Shown in pieces: positions 16,957 to 25,498 of a stretch of DNA of 64,000 bases. Positions within the stretch are counted from its first letter, which is position 1. Every line of letters begins with the position of its first letter. Location: NCBI RefSeq assembly GCF_023634655.1, contig NZ_JAMKMS010000018.1, forward strand, positions 24,120 to 88,119. The letters run 5' to 3'. This DNA comes from Vibrio methylphosphonaticus (GTDB lineage: Bacteria > Pseudomonadota > Gammaproteobacteria > Enterobacterales > Vibrionaceae). The notes under the pieces were generated by a model, which did no database searches, was not told the origin of the DNA, and worked only from the letters and a program-made list of their open reading frames with translations. A program made the position numbers and the translations under genes.

Positions 16957-17012
16957 ATAGAAAGATAGAAAGATAGAAAGATAGAAAGTGAGGAAGATAG
17001 AAAGTGAGGAAG
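16957..17012. repeat. 8-bp microsatellite
   Basis: ATAGAAAG is repeated four times (16957-16988), then alternates with TGAGGAAG (16989-16996, 17005-17012) around another ATAGAAAG. This is a purine-rich slippage tract. Confidence 0.95.
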
Positions 17013-17046
17013 GGGGCAGGTGAATAAACTGAGACATATTTGGCAA

Positions 17047-17076
17047 TAAAAAACCCGAGATAAACTCGGGTTTTAT
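17047..17076 (-). terminator. Terminator of yccA
   Basis: On the minus strand AAAACCCGAG pairs with CTCGGGTTTT, followed by further T. Both flanks are A/T runs, so it may work on both strands. Confidence 0.88.
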
Positions 17077-17095
17077 TCAATCTAGCGTCGACAGG

Positions 17096-17758
17096 TTAGT
17101 CGTCGTTCATGATGCCAAGAATACTTAGCAAGCTGATGAAGATGTTGTAGATAGAAACAAAAAGCGTAACGGTTGCAGAGATGTAGTTCGTCTCGCCACC
17201 ACGGATAATGCCTTGCGTTGTCATCAAAATCGCCATAGTTGAGAACACGATAAACAAGCTGCTAAGTGCTAAATGCATAATAGTAGACTGAATAAAGATG
17301 CTAGCAATCATGCCTACAATCAGAACAACAAACAATGACAGCATTAAGCCACCAAGCATTGAAAGGTCACGTTTCGTTGTCAGTGCGTACGCAGATGCTG
17401 CTAAGAACGATAAGGCTGTACCACCAAGAGCCGTGACGATTACATCGCCCATGCCCGCGCCAATGTACATATTTAGCAATGGACCGATGGTGTAACCCAT
17501 AAAGCCCGTAAACAGGAATGTGAATACCAGTCCCATTGAGTTGTTACGGTTTTTCTCAGTCAAGAAAAGTAACCCGTAGAAGCCAACCAGAGTGATGATA
17601 ATACCAGGACGAGGTAATCCCATCGCCATAGAAGTACCCGCTACCACCGCCGACCAAAGCAAAGTCATAGATAGTAGGGCATAGGTGTTACGTAATACTT
17701 TGTTCGTTTGCAGAACGCTCGCTTCAGACGAAGTGCGAGATACCATAGGACCGTTCAT
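17096..17758 (-). CDS. yccA: Bax inhibitor-1 / YccA family inner-membrane protein
   Basis: A 220-residue protein with seven hydrophobic segments between about residues 28 and 215 and an acidic C-terminal ILGIMNDD. That matches the Bax-inhibitor-1 (TMBIM) family. In E. coli, YccA is a substrate and modulator of the FtsH protease and protects SecY under jamming; the same role here is inference. The start ATG at 17758 is preceded by GAGG on its strand. It ends the conserved rlmI-yccX-tusE-yccA block and has its own terminator. Confidence 0.92.
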   Translation of the reverse strand: MNGPMVSRTSSEASVLQTNKVLRNTYALLSMTLLWSAVVAGTSMAMGLPRPGIIITLVGFYGLLFLTEKNRNNSMGLVFTFLFTGFMGYTIGPLLNMYIGAGMGDVIVTALGGTALSFLAASAYALTTKRDLSMLGGLMLSLFVVLIVGMIASIFIQSTIMHLALSSLFIVFSTMAILMTTQGIIRGGETNYISATVTLFVSIYNIFISLLSILGIMNDD

Positions 17759-17931
17759 AATCTTCCTCGTAGATGATTAACTTTCTTATATGACTAGTTA
17801 TGGGGCCGATTGTTCAAAAAATCAAGCTTTCCTATTATAAGTCACTTTACAAAATCATAATAAAAATAGTTGCTTATGTATGTAGTAAGATGTAACACAA
17901 TATGTCTGCGTTGCAAATGATTGAATCCACA

Positions 17932-17960
17932 AAAAAAGGCGACGTTTCCGTCGCCTTTTG
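17932..17960 (-). terminator. Terminator of the aap operon
   Basis: AAAGGCGACG and CGTCGCCTTT form a 10-bp stem with a TTTC loop (GAAA on the minus strand), followed by seven T on the minus strand. Confidence 0.92.
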
Positions 17961-17972
17961 ATGATTGAGACA

Positions 17973-18722
17973 TTAATGGTGCAATATTTGACTCAAGAAA
18001 TTTTGCGTTCGGTCTGATTGAGGATTCTCGAAGAAATCAATAGGGTTGTTTTCTTCAATGATTTCGCCTGCATCCATAAAGATAACTCGGTCTGCAACCT
18101 CTTTAGCAAAACCCATCTCGTGGGTTACACAGAGCATGGTCATCCCTTCGTCGGCAAGCTCTACCATTACGTCGAGTACTTCACGAACCATTTCAGGATC
18201 GAGTGCAGAAGTGGGCTCATCAAACAACATAACCTGAGGGCTCATGCATAGTGATCGAGCAATCGCAACGCGTTGTTGTTGACCACCCGATAATTGCCCT
18301 GGGTATTTTTCAGCTTGATCCGGGATCTTAACGCGTTCCAAATACTTCATGGCAATCGACTCGGCTTCCTCTTTAGGCATCTTCTTAACCCAGATCAGAG
18401 CCAGTGTGCAGTTCTCCAATACCGTTAGGTGTGGGAACAAGTTAAAGTGTTGGAAACACATGCCCACTTCTTTCCTGACGGCTTCGATATTCTTTAAGTC
18501 TTCGGTTAACTCAGTTCCCGAGACAAAAATATTACCGGCTTGGTGTTCTTCCAGTCGGTTAATGCAGCGAATCATGGTCGATTTACCTGAGCCAGAAGGG
18601 CCACAAATAACGATCTTTTCGCCTTTTTTCACCTCTAGGTTAATATTTTTTAGTACGTGAAACTCACCGTACCATTTGTTCATGTCCTTCAGTTGGATCA
18701 TGTAATCTTCTTGTTGCGTCAT
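17973..18722 (-). CDS. aapP: Polar amino acid ABC transporter, ATP-binding subunit
   Basis: The ATPase of a general L-amino-acid/glutamate importer. The 249-residue protein has Walker A GPSGSGKST at 41-49, the signature LSGGQQQR and Walker B VMLFDEPTSALDPE. The His-loop segment is LCVTHEMGFAKEVADRV, which is typical of GlnQ/AapP/BztD. The start at 18722 has AAGGACG about 8 bases upstream, while a second ATG seven codons in (MIQLKDMNKW) is possible. It is last in the aapJ-aapQ-aapM-aapP operon and is followed by a strong terminator. Confidence 0.93.
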   Translation of the reverse strand: MTQQEDYMIQLKDMNKWYGEFHVLKNINLEVKKGEKIVICGPSGSGKSTMIRCINRLEEHQAGNIFVSGTELTEDLKNIEAVRKEVGMCFQHFNLFPHLTVLENCTLALIWVKKMPKEEAESIAMKYLERVKIPDQAEKYPGQLSGGQQQRVAIARSLCMSPQVMLFDEPTSALDPEMVREVLDVMVELADEGMTMLCVTHEMGFAKEVADRVIFMDAGEIIEENNPIDFFENPQSDRTQNFLSQILHH

Positions 18723-18744
18723 AATACGTCCTTGAATTTCCGTT

Positions 18745-19842
18745 TTATCGTTTGTGACCGGTATGCAGTTTGTTCTCTAGCCATATCGAATATCTCGACA
18801 TGCCAAAGCAGAACACCCAGAACACTAACGCGACAAATACATAACTTTCGGTAGAAAACCCTAACCACTCGGGGTCGGTGTTTGCTGCCTGGCCAATACC
18901 CAATACATCAAACATGCCAATGATGAGTACCAAACTGGTGTCTTTGAAAAGACCAATAAACGTGTTCACAATTGAAGGAATAGTGATCTTCAATGCCTGA
19001 GGTAAAACAATTAACCCCATTTTTTTCCAATAGCTAAGACCTAGAGCGTCCGCCGCCTCGTATTGCCCTTTAGAAATCGCTTGTAACCCGCCTCGGACTA
19101 CCTCTGCCATGTAGGCGGCACTAAACAACACCACACCGACTAGCGCACGAACCAGCTTATCAGTTTCCGTACCTTCTGCTAAAAACAGTGGCAGCATCAC
19201 TGATGCCATGAATAGGACGGTAATGAGCGGCACACCACGCCAAACCTCAATATACACGGTACATATACTTCGTATGATTGGCATTTCAGAGCGTCGCCCG
19301 AGAGCCAATGCCACACCAATAGGTAGGGAGACAATAATCCCGACCAATGCGATGATTAGGGTGACAAGTAGACCGCCCCATTTATGGGTGTCAACGACTT
19401 CTAGACCAAATACGCCACCATATAGCAATGCTCCAGCGATGAAGGGATAAATATTTACAAAAAACAAAAAAATCCACAAGCGCTTAGGCGTTCCTTCATA
19501 GGCAAGCAAAGCGACAAACAGCGCTAACGTTGCATAAAATAACTGTGGTCGCCAGAGCTCAGCTTCCGGGTAGAAGCCGTACATGAATTGATCCCAGCGT
19601 ACGCTGATGAATACCCAACAAGCGCCTTCTCGTGAACAGGCATCTCGAGTGGTACCGACCCAATCAGCATTGATAAATGCCCAGTTGGCAACTTGCCAGA
19701 GTAACGTAATGCAGATGTAACTAACAATAATGGTCAGTATTGAATTGACGGGACCATCAAATAAGTTTTTTCGGAGCCATCCGACAACACCTACCGTGTT
19801 AGCTGGTGGCGGAAGGTCCGGCTGAAATTGATGCTGCGACAT
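18745..19842 (-). CDS. aapM: Polar amino acid ABC transporter, permease subunit AapM
   Basis: A 365-residue inner-membrane permease. The N-terminal third is hydrophobic with a large periplasmic segment (two Cys in RDACSREGACW), as is typical of AapM/BztC. The C-terminal half is the HisM/GltK-type permease domain, with the ATPase-contacting EAA region EAADALGLSYWKKMGLIVLPQALK. The start at 19842 has GGAGAG about 6 bases before it. The ATG follows the aapQ stop by one base (TAATATG), so translation is probably coupled. It works with aapQ as a heterodimeric pore. Confidence 0.93.
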   Translation of the reverse strand: MSQHQFQPDLPPPANTVGVVGWLRKNLFDGPVNSILTIIVSYICITLLWQVANWAFINADWVGTTRDACSREGACWVFISVRWDQFMYGFYPEAELWRPQLFYATLALFVALLAYEGTPKRLWIFLFFVNIYPFIAGALLYGGVFGLEVVDTHKWGGLLVTLIIALVGIIVSLPIGVALALGRRSEMPIIRSICTVYIEVWRGVPLITVLFMASVMLPLFLAEGTETDKLVRALVGVVLFSAAYMAEVVRGGLQAISKGQYEAADALGLSYWKKMGLIVLPQALKITIPSIVNTFIGLFKDTSLVLIIGMFDVLGIGQAANTDPEWLGFSTESYVFVALVFWVFCFGMSRYSIWLENKLHTGHKR

Positions 19843-19843
19843 A

Positions 19844-21046
19844 TTATCTCTCCACCAAAGCAACTTTACGGTTATACACATTCATTAACGCGGAAGTGAC
19901 TAGACTTAAGGTTAGATAGACGGCCATTGTCATCGCAATAACTTCAATCGCTTGCCCAACCTGGTTCAGAGTTGTGCCCGCGAAAACAGAGACCAAGTCT
20001 GGATAACCAATAGCCATCGCTAAAGATGAGTTTTTGGTTAAGTTAAGGTATTGGCTCGTTAACGGTGGAATGATGATTCTCATCGCTTGCGGGATCACGA
20101 CCAGTTTCAGTGTACGAGTTCGAGGTAAACCAAGAGACATCGCCGCCTCAGTTTGACCATGATTGACCGCATTGATACCTGAACGAACGATCTCTGCAAT
20201 AAATGAAGCGGTGTAAATACTGAGCGCGATGGTTAATGCCGCTAACTCTGGGATAATGCTAATCCCACCGCGGAAGTTAAACCCTTTAAGCTCGGGGTAT
20301 TCTGCAGAAATCGGCATTCCCATGATGAAGTACGCAACCAGTGGTAATCCAACGAGTAGCCCTAAGGCAATGCGTAGCATAGGGGTTTGCTGCCCGGTTA
20401 ATCTCTGCTTGTTTTTAGCCCATATATTAACGCCAATCGTCGTAATTAGGCCAATTATGAAGACACCAATGACGATGCTACTTCCTGCTTCCATAACAGG
20501 GGCAGGGAAGTACAAGCCACGAACGTTAAGGAAAATGGCTTCACCCAAACTCATACTCTGTCGTGGCGAAGGAAGCGCCTGTAGTACGGCAAAATACCAA
20601 AAGAAGATTTGTAGGAGCAGTGGGATATTACGGAATATCTCAATGTAAACCGCAGCAAATCGACTCACGAGCCAGTTAGAAGAAAGGCGAGCAATACCAA
20701 TGACAAAGCCTAGTACTGTAGCGAAGGCGATACCAAGGACAGAGACAAGAGCCGTGTTTAGTAGCCCAACAAAAAAGGTTCTACCATAAGAAAATGTTTC
20801 ATCGTATTCAATGAGCGTTAACCCGATACCAAATCCGGCTTCTTCTGAAAGAAAATCAAAACCTGTTGCGATTCCTCGAGCGGCAAGGTTGTCGAGCGCA
20901 TTGGTGACAATCGTATAGAAAAAAGCACCAAGCGCCACAATTGCGATAGCTTGGAAAACAACGGAACGGAAGGTAGGGTTGTATAGGAGATTTGCGCTTT
21001 TCGCAGGTTTTTTCTGCGGTGCGACTTGAGTATTAGTAGGTTTCAT
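19844..21046 (-). CDS. aapQ: Polar amino acid ABC transporter, permease subunit AapQ
   Basis: A 400-residue permease partner of AapM. It has one N-terminal membrane helix, a periplasmic segment and the C-terminal permease domain with the EAA loop EAAMSLGLPRTRTLKLVVIPQAMR. The length and the long insert between the first helix and permease core fit AapQ/BztB rather than the shorter GltJ. It is followed by aapM with a one-base gap. It is preceded by aapJ with 131 bases containing a hairpin (21074-21094) that probably sets the ratio of binding protein to permease mRNA. Confidence 0.93.
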   Translation of the reverse strand: MKPTNTQVAPQKKPAKSANLLYNPTFRSVVFQAIAIVALGAFFYTIVTNALDNLAARGIATGFDFLSEEAGFGIGLTLIEYDETFSYGRTFFVGLLNTALVSVLGIAFATVLGFVIGIARLSSNWLVSRFAAVYIEIFRNIPLLLQIFFWYFAVLQALPSPRQSMSLGEAIFLNVRGLYFPAPVMEAGSSIVIGVFIIGLITTIGVNIWAKNKQRLTGQQTPMLRIALGLLVGLPLVAYFIMGMPISAEYPELKGFNFRGGISIIPELAALTIALSIYTASFIAEIVRSGINAVNHGQTEAAMSLGLPRTRTLKLVVIPQAMRIIIPPLTSQYLNLTKNSSLAMAIGYPDLVSVFAGTTLNQVGQAIEVIAMTMAVYLTLSLVTSALMNVYNRKVALVER

Positions 21047-21073
21047 ACAGCTATAACCTCAAATCCTTTGAGA

Positions 21074-21094
21074 AAGGGCGGATAAACCGCCCTT
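21074..21094 (-). terminator. Intra-operon hairpin between aapJ and aapQ
   Basis: AAGGGCGG and CCGCCCTT form a perfect 8-bp GC-rich stem with a 5-base loop and no U-tract. It more likely protects the aapJ 3' end or partly terminates transcription than fully stops it. Confidence 0.6.
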
Positions 21095-21177
21095 GTTTTG
21101 GAGCATTATGTATTTCGAAGCACTAGTTGTAGTGCAAATAACTCACAGCGAGGTTCGCTTTCAGCTATTTGATACGT

Positions 21178-22206
21178 TTAGCGGATTGGTGGCGCATACA
21201 TGAAACCACCAGCATTCCAAAGTGCGTTGACACCACGGTCAATGGCAAGTGGAGAGCCTGTACCAACAGTTCGCTCGAAGCTTTCGCCGTAGTTACCGAC
21301 TTGCTTGATAACTTGATAACCCCAATCATCATTAATGCCTAGACCTTTACCTTTTGGTCCATCAACACCTAGAATACGCTTGATGTTTGGATCGGTCGAT
21401 TTAAGCATTTCATCTGCATTTTTCGAGGTAATACCGTATTCTTCAGCATTGATCATGGCACTCAGTGTCCACTTAGCAATGTTGAACCACTGATCGTCGC
21501 CTTGACGAACAACAGGGCCTAGAGGCTCTTTAGAGATAATTTCTGGAAGTACTACCGCTGAACTTGGATCTTTGAGGTTCAGTCTCAAAGCATATAGACC
21601 TGATTGGTCTGTCGTTAGAACATCACAACGTCCCGCATCAAAGCCTTTTGAGGTTTGTGCAGCAGTATCAAATACCACTGGCTTGTAGGACATGCCGCTG
21701 TTGCGGAAGTAATCGGCTAAATTGAGTTCCGTTGTCGTACCTGATTGAACACAAACAGAAGCGCCATCGAGGTCTTTAGCACTGGTCACACCAAGATCTT
21801 TCATTACCATGAAACCTTGGCCATCGTAATAGTTAACACCGACAAAGTTTAGACCTAGAGCGCTATCGCGGTGCAGGGTCCAAGTGGTATTACGAGAAAG
21901 TACATCAATTTCGCCAGACTGAAGAGCAGTAAAACGCTCTTTAGCGGTTAAAGGAACATATTTTACTTTAGTTTTATCACCAAGTACTGCCGCTGCCACA
22001 GCTTGGCAGTATTCAACATCAATCCCTTCCCATTCACCTTTTGAGTTAGGGTTAGAGAAGCCGGGGAGACCCGTACTCACACCACAAGTTAAAACACCTG
22101 CTTTAGTGACTTTCTCTAGTGTACTGTCAGCAGCAGATGCTGACGTGCTTACCATAGCCGCTGAAGCAGCGACTAAAGATGCGATTAGAGTGAGGTTCTT
22201 TGCCAT
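21178..22206 (-). CDS. aapJ: Polar amino acid ABC transporter, periplasmic binding protein AapJ
   Basis: A 342-residue solute-binding protein with a clear signal peptide (MAKNLTLIASLVAASAAMVSTSASA, cut before ADSTLE). It has the family-3 binding-protein fold: TKAGVLTCGVSTGLPGFSNPN, then EGIDVEYCQAVAAAVLGD, and SRNTTWTLHRD at about 105. Two conserved Cys (in LTCGV and EYCQ) are typical of AapJ/BztA. It is the first gene of the operon and should be the most abundant product. The promoter lies in the 474-base gap upstream, divergent from the CysG-like gene. Confidence 0.94.
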   Translation of the reverse strand: MAKNLTLIASLVAASAAMVSTSASAADSTLEKVTKAGVLTCGVSTGLPGFSNPNSKGEWEGIDVEYCQAVAAAVLGDKTKVKYVPLTAKERFTALQSGEIDVLSRNTTWTLHRDSALGLNFVGVNYYDGQGFMVMKDLGVTSAKDLDGASVCVQSGTTTELNLADYFRNSGMSYKPVVFDTAAQTSKGFDAGRCDVLTTDQSGLYALRLNLKDPSSAVVLPEIISKEPLGPVVRQGDDQWFNIAKWTLSAMINAEEYGITSKNADEMLKSTDPNIKRILGVDGPKGKGLGINDDWGYQVIKQVGNYGESFERTVGTGSPLAIDRGVNALWNAGGFMYAPPIR

Positions 22207-22680
22207 TGTGTATCCTTCCTGTAAGTTCCGTGTAAATCAGGTCCATCCTGAATACAATGTGCTAGTCATTGTTTTGTACTGGTCATGATTTTGGTGCATC
22301 TTAAGTTCTTAATAATAGAGCTAATTTTCTACCAGTTGTAACAACCGTTTAAAGCGTAGATAATGTTTAATGATTTCTCAAATTATTAATTTAAAAGATG
22401 TTTTGAGTAGTTACTCGTCTTTAACCATTGTTAGAATGACGAAACGTAATAGTTTTGTAAATAGTGCAACTAAACACCAACTTGGTGCTATAGAGGTTGA
22501 TTTGTTAAAGAAACGTTAATTTAAATTATTAACTTGTTTTTTGAGGTAAACTCTGGATATTGTGCTTATTTTCTCTAAAAATTTAGTGGAAAATTGTTTT
22601 GTGACGAGTGTCTCGGTGACAAAGCTGCACCATTTTAGTGAGTTTGAATGAATAGTTATTTCGTTTTAAAAGGGAAATTT
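22207..22680. other. Divergent intergenic region aapJ / cysG-like
   Basis: This 474-base AT-rich region has no gene and must carry two divergent promoters. I saw no confident operator. In-frame codons from 22648 could extend the rightward gene by 11 residues. Confidence 0.5.
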
Positions 22681-23619
22681 ATGCGTTACTTTCCACTGTT
22701 TATGGATTTGTTTGAAAAGCCTGTGCTTGTTATAGGTGGAGGGGAGGTCGCGTGTCGTAAAATAGATATGCTGTTGCGCGCTGGGGCGCGGGTTACCCTC
22801 GTATCGCCTAAGGTAGAGCCATATCTTGCGCAACTGATAGAAAAGGACAAGTGTCATTGGATACAGCGATTTTATGAACCAGAATTGATGACGACTGATT
22901 ATGTACAAGTTTGGGCAACAACAGACAACCCAAGCCTAAATCATCAAGTGCATAAAGATGCAAAAAAATTACGTATCCTTGTTAATGTTGTGGATGATAC
23001 GCCATATTGTGACTTTATTACGCCCTCTATAATAAACCGAGGTCGCATCCAAATCGCGATTTCAAGTGGCGGGTCTTCTCCCGTACTGATTAGAGGAATA
23101 CGTGAAAAAATCGAAACGGTTTTACCCATGAACACGGCTCAGCTAGCGGATTTTGCCGCCAGTAAGCGAACAGATATAAAGCAACGCTTTCCTTCTGTTG
23201 ATGAGCGACGAAAGTTTTGGGAGTTGTTTTTTAGAAAGCCGGACGTGATGTGCTGCGTTAACAACCAAGATATTGAACTGGCTTATCAACGAATGGTGGA
23301 GCAGCCGGTCACATTTTCAGAGTCATGCACATGGATTGAGTTTGGCGATGACCCTGAGCTTCTTCCGCTGAGAGCATTACGCTTGATGCAAGAAGCGGAG
23401 ATCGTTTTCTATGATAAAGCCTGCCCGTTTGGTTTTGTTGACTTGGTAAGACGTGATGCGGAACGGTTGTCGTTTCAAGATATTACTGAGGTGGCCGAGC
23501 AGATTCGCCAATGTAAAGTGGATGGGCAAAGAGTGGTGGTATTTATTGACCCTGCGTCGTCAGCTTATCGTCTGCTCAAAGAAACGGATGATGTGATTGA
23601 ATTAGGGCGAATAAAATAA
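22681..23619 (+). CDS. Siroheme synthase-like protein: CysG N-terminal domain plus shrunken methyltransferase remnant
   Basis: Residues 1-210 match the CysG/Met8p bifunctional domain, precorrin-2 dehydrogenase and sirohydrochlorin ferrochelatase. They include the NAD site VLVIGGGEVACRK, Asp105 in NVVDDTP and Ser128 in ISSGGSSPV, aligned with E. coli Asp104/Ser128. Residues about 212-312 resemble only the first part of the uroporphyrinogen methyltransferase (SUMT) half of CysG: DPELLPLRALRLMQEAEIVFYDK and then LVRRDAERL align, but GAGPGD is lost and some 150 residues are missing. So oxidation and ferrochelation are likely, methylation not. The start at 22681 has AAAAGGG and aligns with CysG; ATG 22648 is an alternative. 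A separate SUMT is needed elsewhere. Confidence 0.85.
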   Translation: MRYFPLFMDLFEKPVLVIGGGEVACRKIDMLLRAGARVTLVSPKVEPYLAQLIEKDKCHWIQRFYEPELMTTDYVQVWATTDNPSLNHQVHKDAKKLRILVNVVDDTPYCDFITPSIINRGRIQIAISSGGSSPVLIRGIREKIETVLPMNTAQLADFAASKRTDIKQRFPSVDERRKFWELFFRKPDVMCCVNNQDIELAYQRMVEQPVTFSESCTWIEFGDDPELLPLRALRLMQEAEIVFYDKACPFGFVDLVRRDAERLSFQDITEVAEQIRQCKVDGQRVVVFIDPASSAYRLLKETDDVIELGRIK

Positions 23620-23643
23620 AAAAGGGCTGATGCCCTTTTTTAT
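23617..23643. terminator. Terminator shared by cysG-like gene and yajQ
   Basis: An A-run, AAGGGC, a short loop, GCCCTT and a T-run. The hairpin begins at the cysG-like stop codon and has A and T runs on both sides. Confidence 0.85.
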
Positions 23644-23692
23644 TTACTAGTATTGCTGATGAAACATTCAGCAAACGGTGTGACTATCGAGT

Positions 23693-24175
23693 TTAGTCTC
23701 TGAAGTTATCAAACTGGAAAGGCTGTCCAAGCTCACCAGTTTTAACGAGTTGCATCGTTGCTTGTAAGTCGTCACGTTTCTTACCGGTAACACGAACTTT
23801 CTCGCCTTGTATCGAAACTTGTACTTTGATTTTTGCGTCTTTTACTGCTTTGACGATCTTTTTAGCGACGGCGGTTTCAATACCTTGCTTGAATTCAATG
23901 TTTTGATGCCAAAGTTTGCCAGATTGCTCGGCGGTTTTTGACTCCATTGAACCAACATCGACACCACGTTTAGTAAGGTTGCCACGTAAGATGTCACGCA
24001 TTTGTTTTAGTTGAAAGTCACTTTCGCAAGACAGTTTAACGACTTCACCATTTAGAGTGAATGATGCTTCAACGTTACGGAAGTCGAAGCGTGTCGTGAT
24101 CTCTCTATTGGCGTTGTCGACCGCGTTACGCAATTCAACCGTCTCTATTTCAGAGATAATATCAAATGATGGCAT
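23693..24175 (-). CDS. yajQ: YajQ family nucleotide-binding protein
   Basis: A 160-residue protein of the YajQ family (MPSFDIISEIETVELRNAVDNANREI...), the full expected length, made of two ferredoxin-like domains. YajQ binds nucleotides and RNA. In Xanthomonas a homologue binds cyclic di-GMP and acts with a LysR regulator, but the role in vibrios is not settled. Its ATG follows the DAHP synthase stop by a single base (TAACATG), so the two are cotranscribed. It converges on the cysG-like gene with a shared terminator. Confidence 0.95.
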   Translation of the reverse strand: MPSFDIISEIETVELRNAVDNANREITTRFDFRNVEASFTLNGEVVKLSCESDFQLKQMRDILRGNLTKRGVDVGSMESKTAEQSGKLWHQNIEFKQGIETAVAKKIVKAVKDAKIKVQVSIQGEKVRVTGKKRDDLQATMQLVKTGELGQPFQFDNFRD

Positions 24176-24176
24176 G

Positions 24177-25241
24177 TTAGATTTCCTTACTATTACGTTG
24201 TTTTACCGCGTCGGCGAGAATGTTTAGCATATCAACAGTGTCGCTCCAACTTAGACATGGGTCAGTGATTGACTTCCCATATTCGAGGTTATTGATGTCG
24301 TTCATGCTCTGATTACCTTCTTCAATGAAGCTTTCAGCCATGATGCCCGCTACTTTGTGAGAGCCTGCGATGATTTGACGACCGATTTCTTCCGCCACAT
24401 CCAGCTGTTTGCGGTGCTGCTTTTCGCAGTTAGCGTGGCTAAAGTCGACGACCAGTCGCTGCGGTAGGTCAAATGAAGCAAGCTGTTCACAAGCGGCAGT
24501 TATCGCGGCTTCATCAAAGTTTGGACCTGTATCCCCACCACGTAAAATAATATGCCCATGCGGGTTGCCACTGGTGCGATACACAGTCATACGACCGTTT
24601 TTGTCTGGCGAATAGAAATAGTGGGACGCACGTGCTGCTCGGATCGCGTCCATTGCTATTTTGACGCTGCCATTGGTGCCATTCTTAAACCCGACTGGGC
24701 AAGATAGTGCTGAGGCCATTTCTCTATGGATCTGAGATTCAGTGGTACGAGCGCCAATGGCTCCCCAAGTGATAAGGTCAGCAATATATTGCCCGGTTAT
24801 CATGTCTAGAAATTCTGTTGCCGTTGCTAAACCTAGTTTGTTGATATCGAGCAACAGGCCACGAGCTTTGTTCAAACCCGCTTCAAGGGCGTAAGAGCCA
24901 TCTAGGTTCGGGTCAGTGATCAAGCCTTTCCAACCCACGACTGTACGTGGTTTTTCAAAGTAGGTACGCATGACAATGAAAAGCTCATCACGGTATTGGT
25001 CTTGGATCACACTTAGGCGCTTCGCGTAATCAAGCGCTGCATCGGTGTCGTGGACAGAACACGGGCCAACAATGCAAAGAAGACGGTTATCTTCTCCAGT
25101 TAGAATATTTTCAATCTGACGGCGAGAATCGGCAATTCTTGTCGCAACATCATCTGTTATAGGATGAGTTGTACTTAACTCTAGCGGAGTGGGCATTGGG
25201 CCTAGTGCCTGAGTTCTTAGTTCATCTGTTTTTAATGGCAT
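24177..25241 (-). CDS. aroH: 3-deoxy-7-phosphoheptulonate (DAHP) synthase, class I
   Basis: The first enzyme of the shikimate pathway condenses phosphoenolpyruvate and erythrose-4-phosphate. The 354-residue protein is a type I alpha DAHP synthase, with CIVGPCSVHD (metal Cys), KPRTVVGWKG, GARTTESQIHREMAS and the late LVVDFSHANCEKQH. Compared from memory with the three E. coli isozymes, it reads like AroH: MRTYFEKPRTVVGWKG rather than the MRVYFEKPRTTVGWKG of AroF/AroG, and ATEFLDMITGQYIADL. A tryptophan-sensitive isozyme is therefore suggested, but sensitivity cannot be read with certainty. It is the first gene of an operon with yajQ. No leader peptide was found upstream. Confidence 0.93.
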   Translation of the reverse strand: MPLKTDELRTQALGPMPTPLELSTTHPITDDVATRIADSRRQIENILTGEDNRLLCIVGPCSVHDTDAALDYAKRLSVIQDQYRDELFIVMRTYFEKPRTVVGWKGLITDPNLDGSYALEAGLNKARGLLLDINKLGLATATEFLDMITGQYIADLITWGAIGARTTESQIHREMASALSCPVGFKNGTNGSVKIAMDAIRAARASHYFYSPDKNGRMTVYRTSGNPHGHIILRGGDTGPNFDEAAITAACEQLASFDLPQRLVVDFSHANCEKQHRKQLDVAEEIGRQIIAGSHKVAGIMAESFIEEGNQSMNDINNLEYGKSITDPCLSWSDTVDMLNILADAVKQRNSKEI

Positions 25242-25498
25242 GGGGCAGCCTACGTAATAATTTCGAAGCGGTAAAGATAGCGGAAATACCGGGTCAAATA
25301 AACTATTAATGGCAATCTCCTTAGTTGGCGAGGGATTACCACTAAATATGGGCGCTTAATTGATTAAGAATAACGCAGTTTAAGCACGGTATGGGCTGTG
25401 GTAAAAATAGATCATGTTTATTACTAATCATGCCTTGTATTCAGAAGGTTGAGTCGGTATTTTGCTCTTAGTTAGAGTTAAGAAAGCACGGAGCAGTC

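Larger units (their letters stand above)
16709..17095. other. Intergenic region between yccA and tusE
   Basis: This 387-base region contains an 8-bp microsatellite (16957-17012) and the yccA terminator (17047-17076). The open frame across the microsatellite on the minus strand is low-complexity (FYLSIFLSFYF) and is not a gene. Confidence 0.6.

Noticed and set aside
16846..17046. Minus-strand 66-codon open frame
   Set aside because: It is made by the purine-rich microsatellite, giving low-complexity FYLSIFLSFYF.
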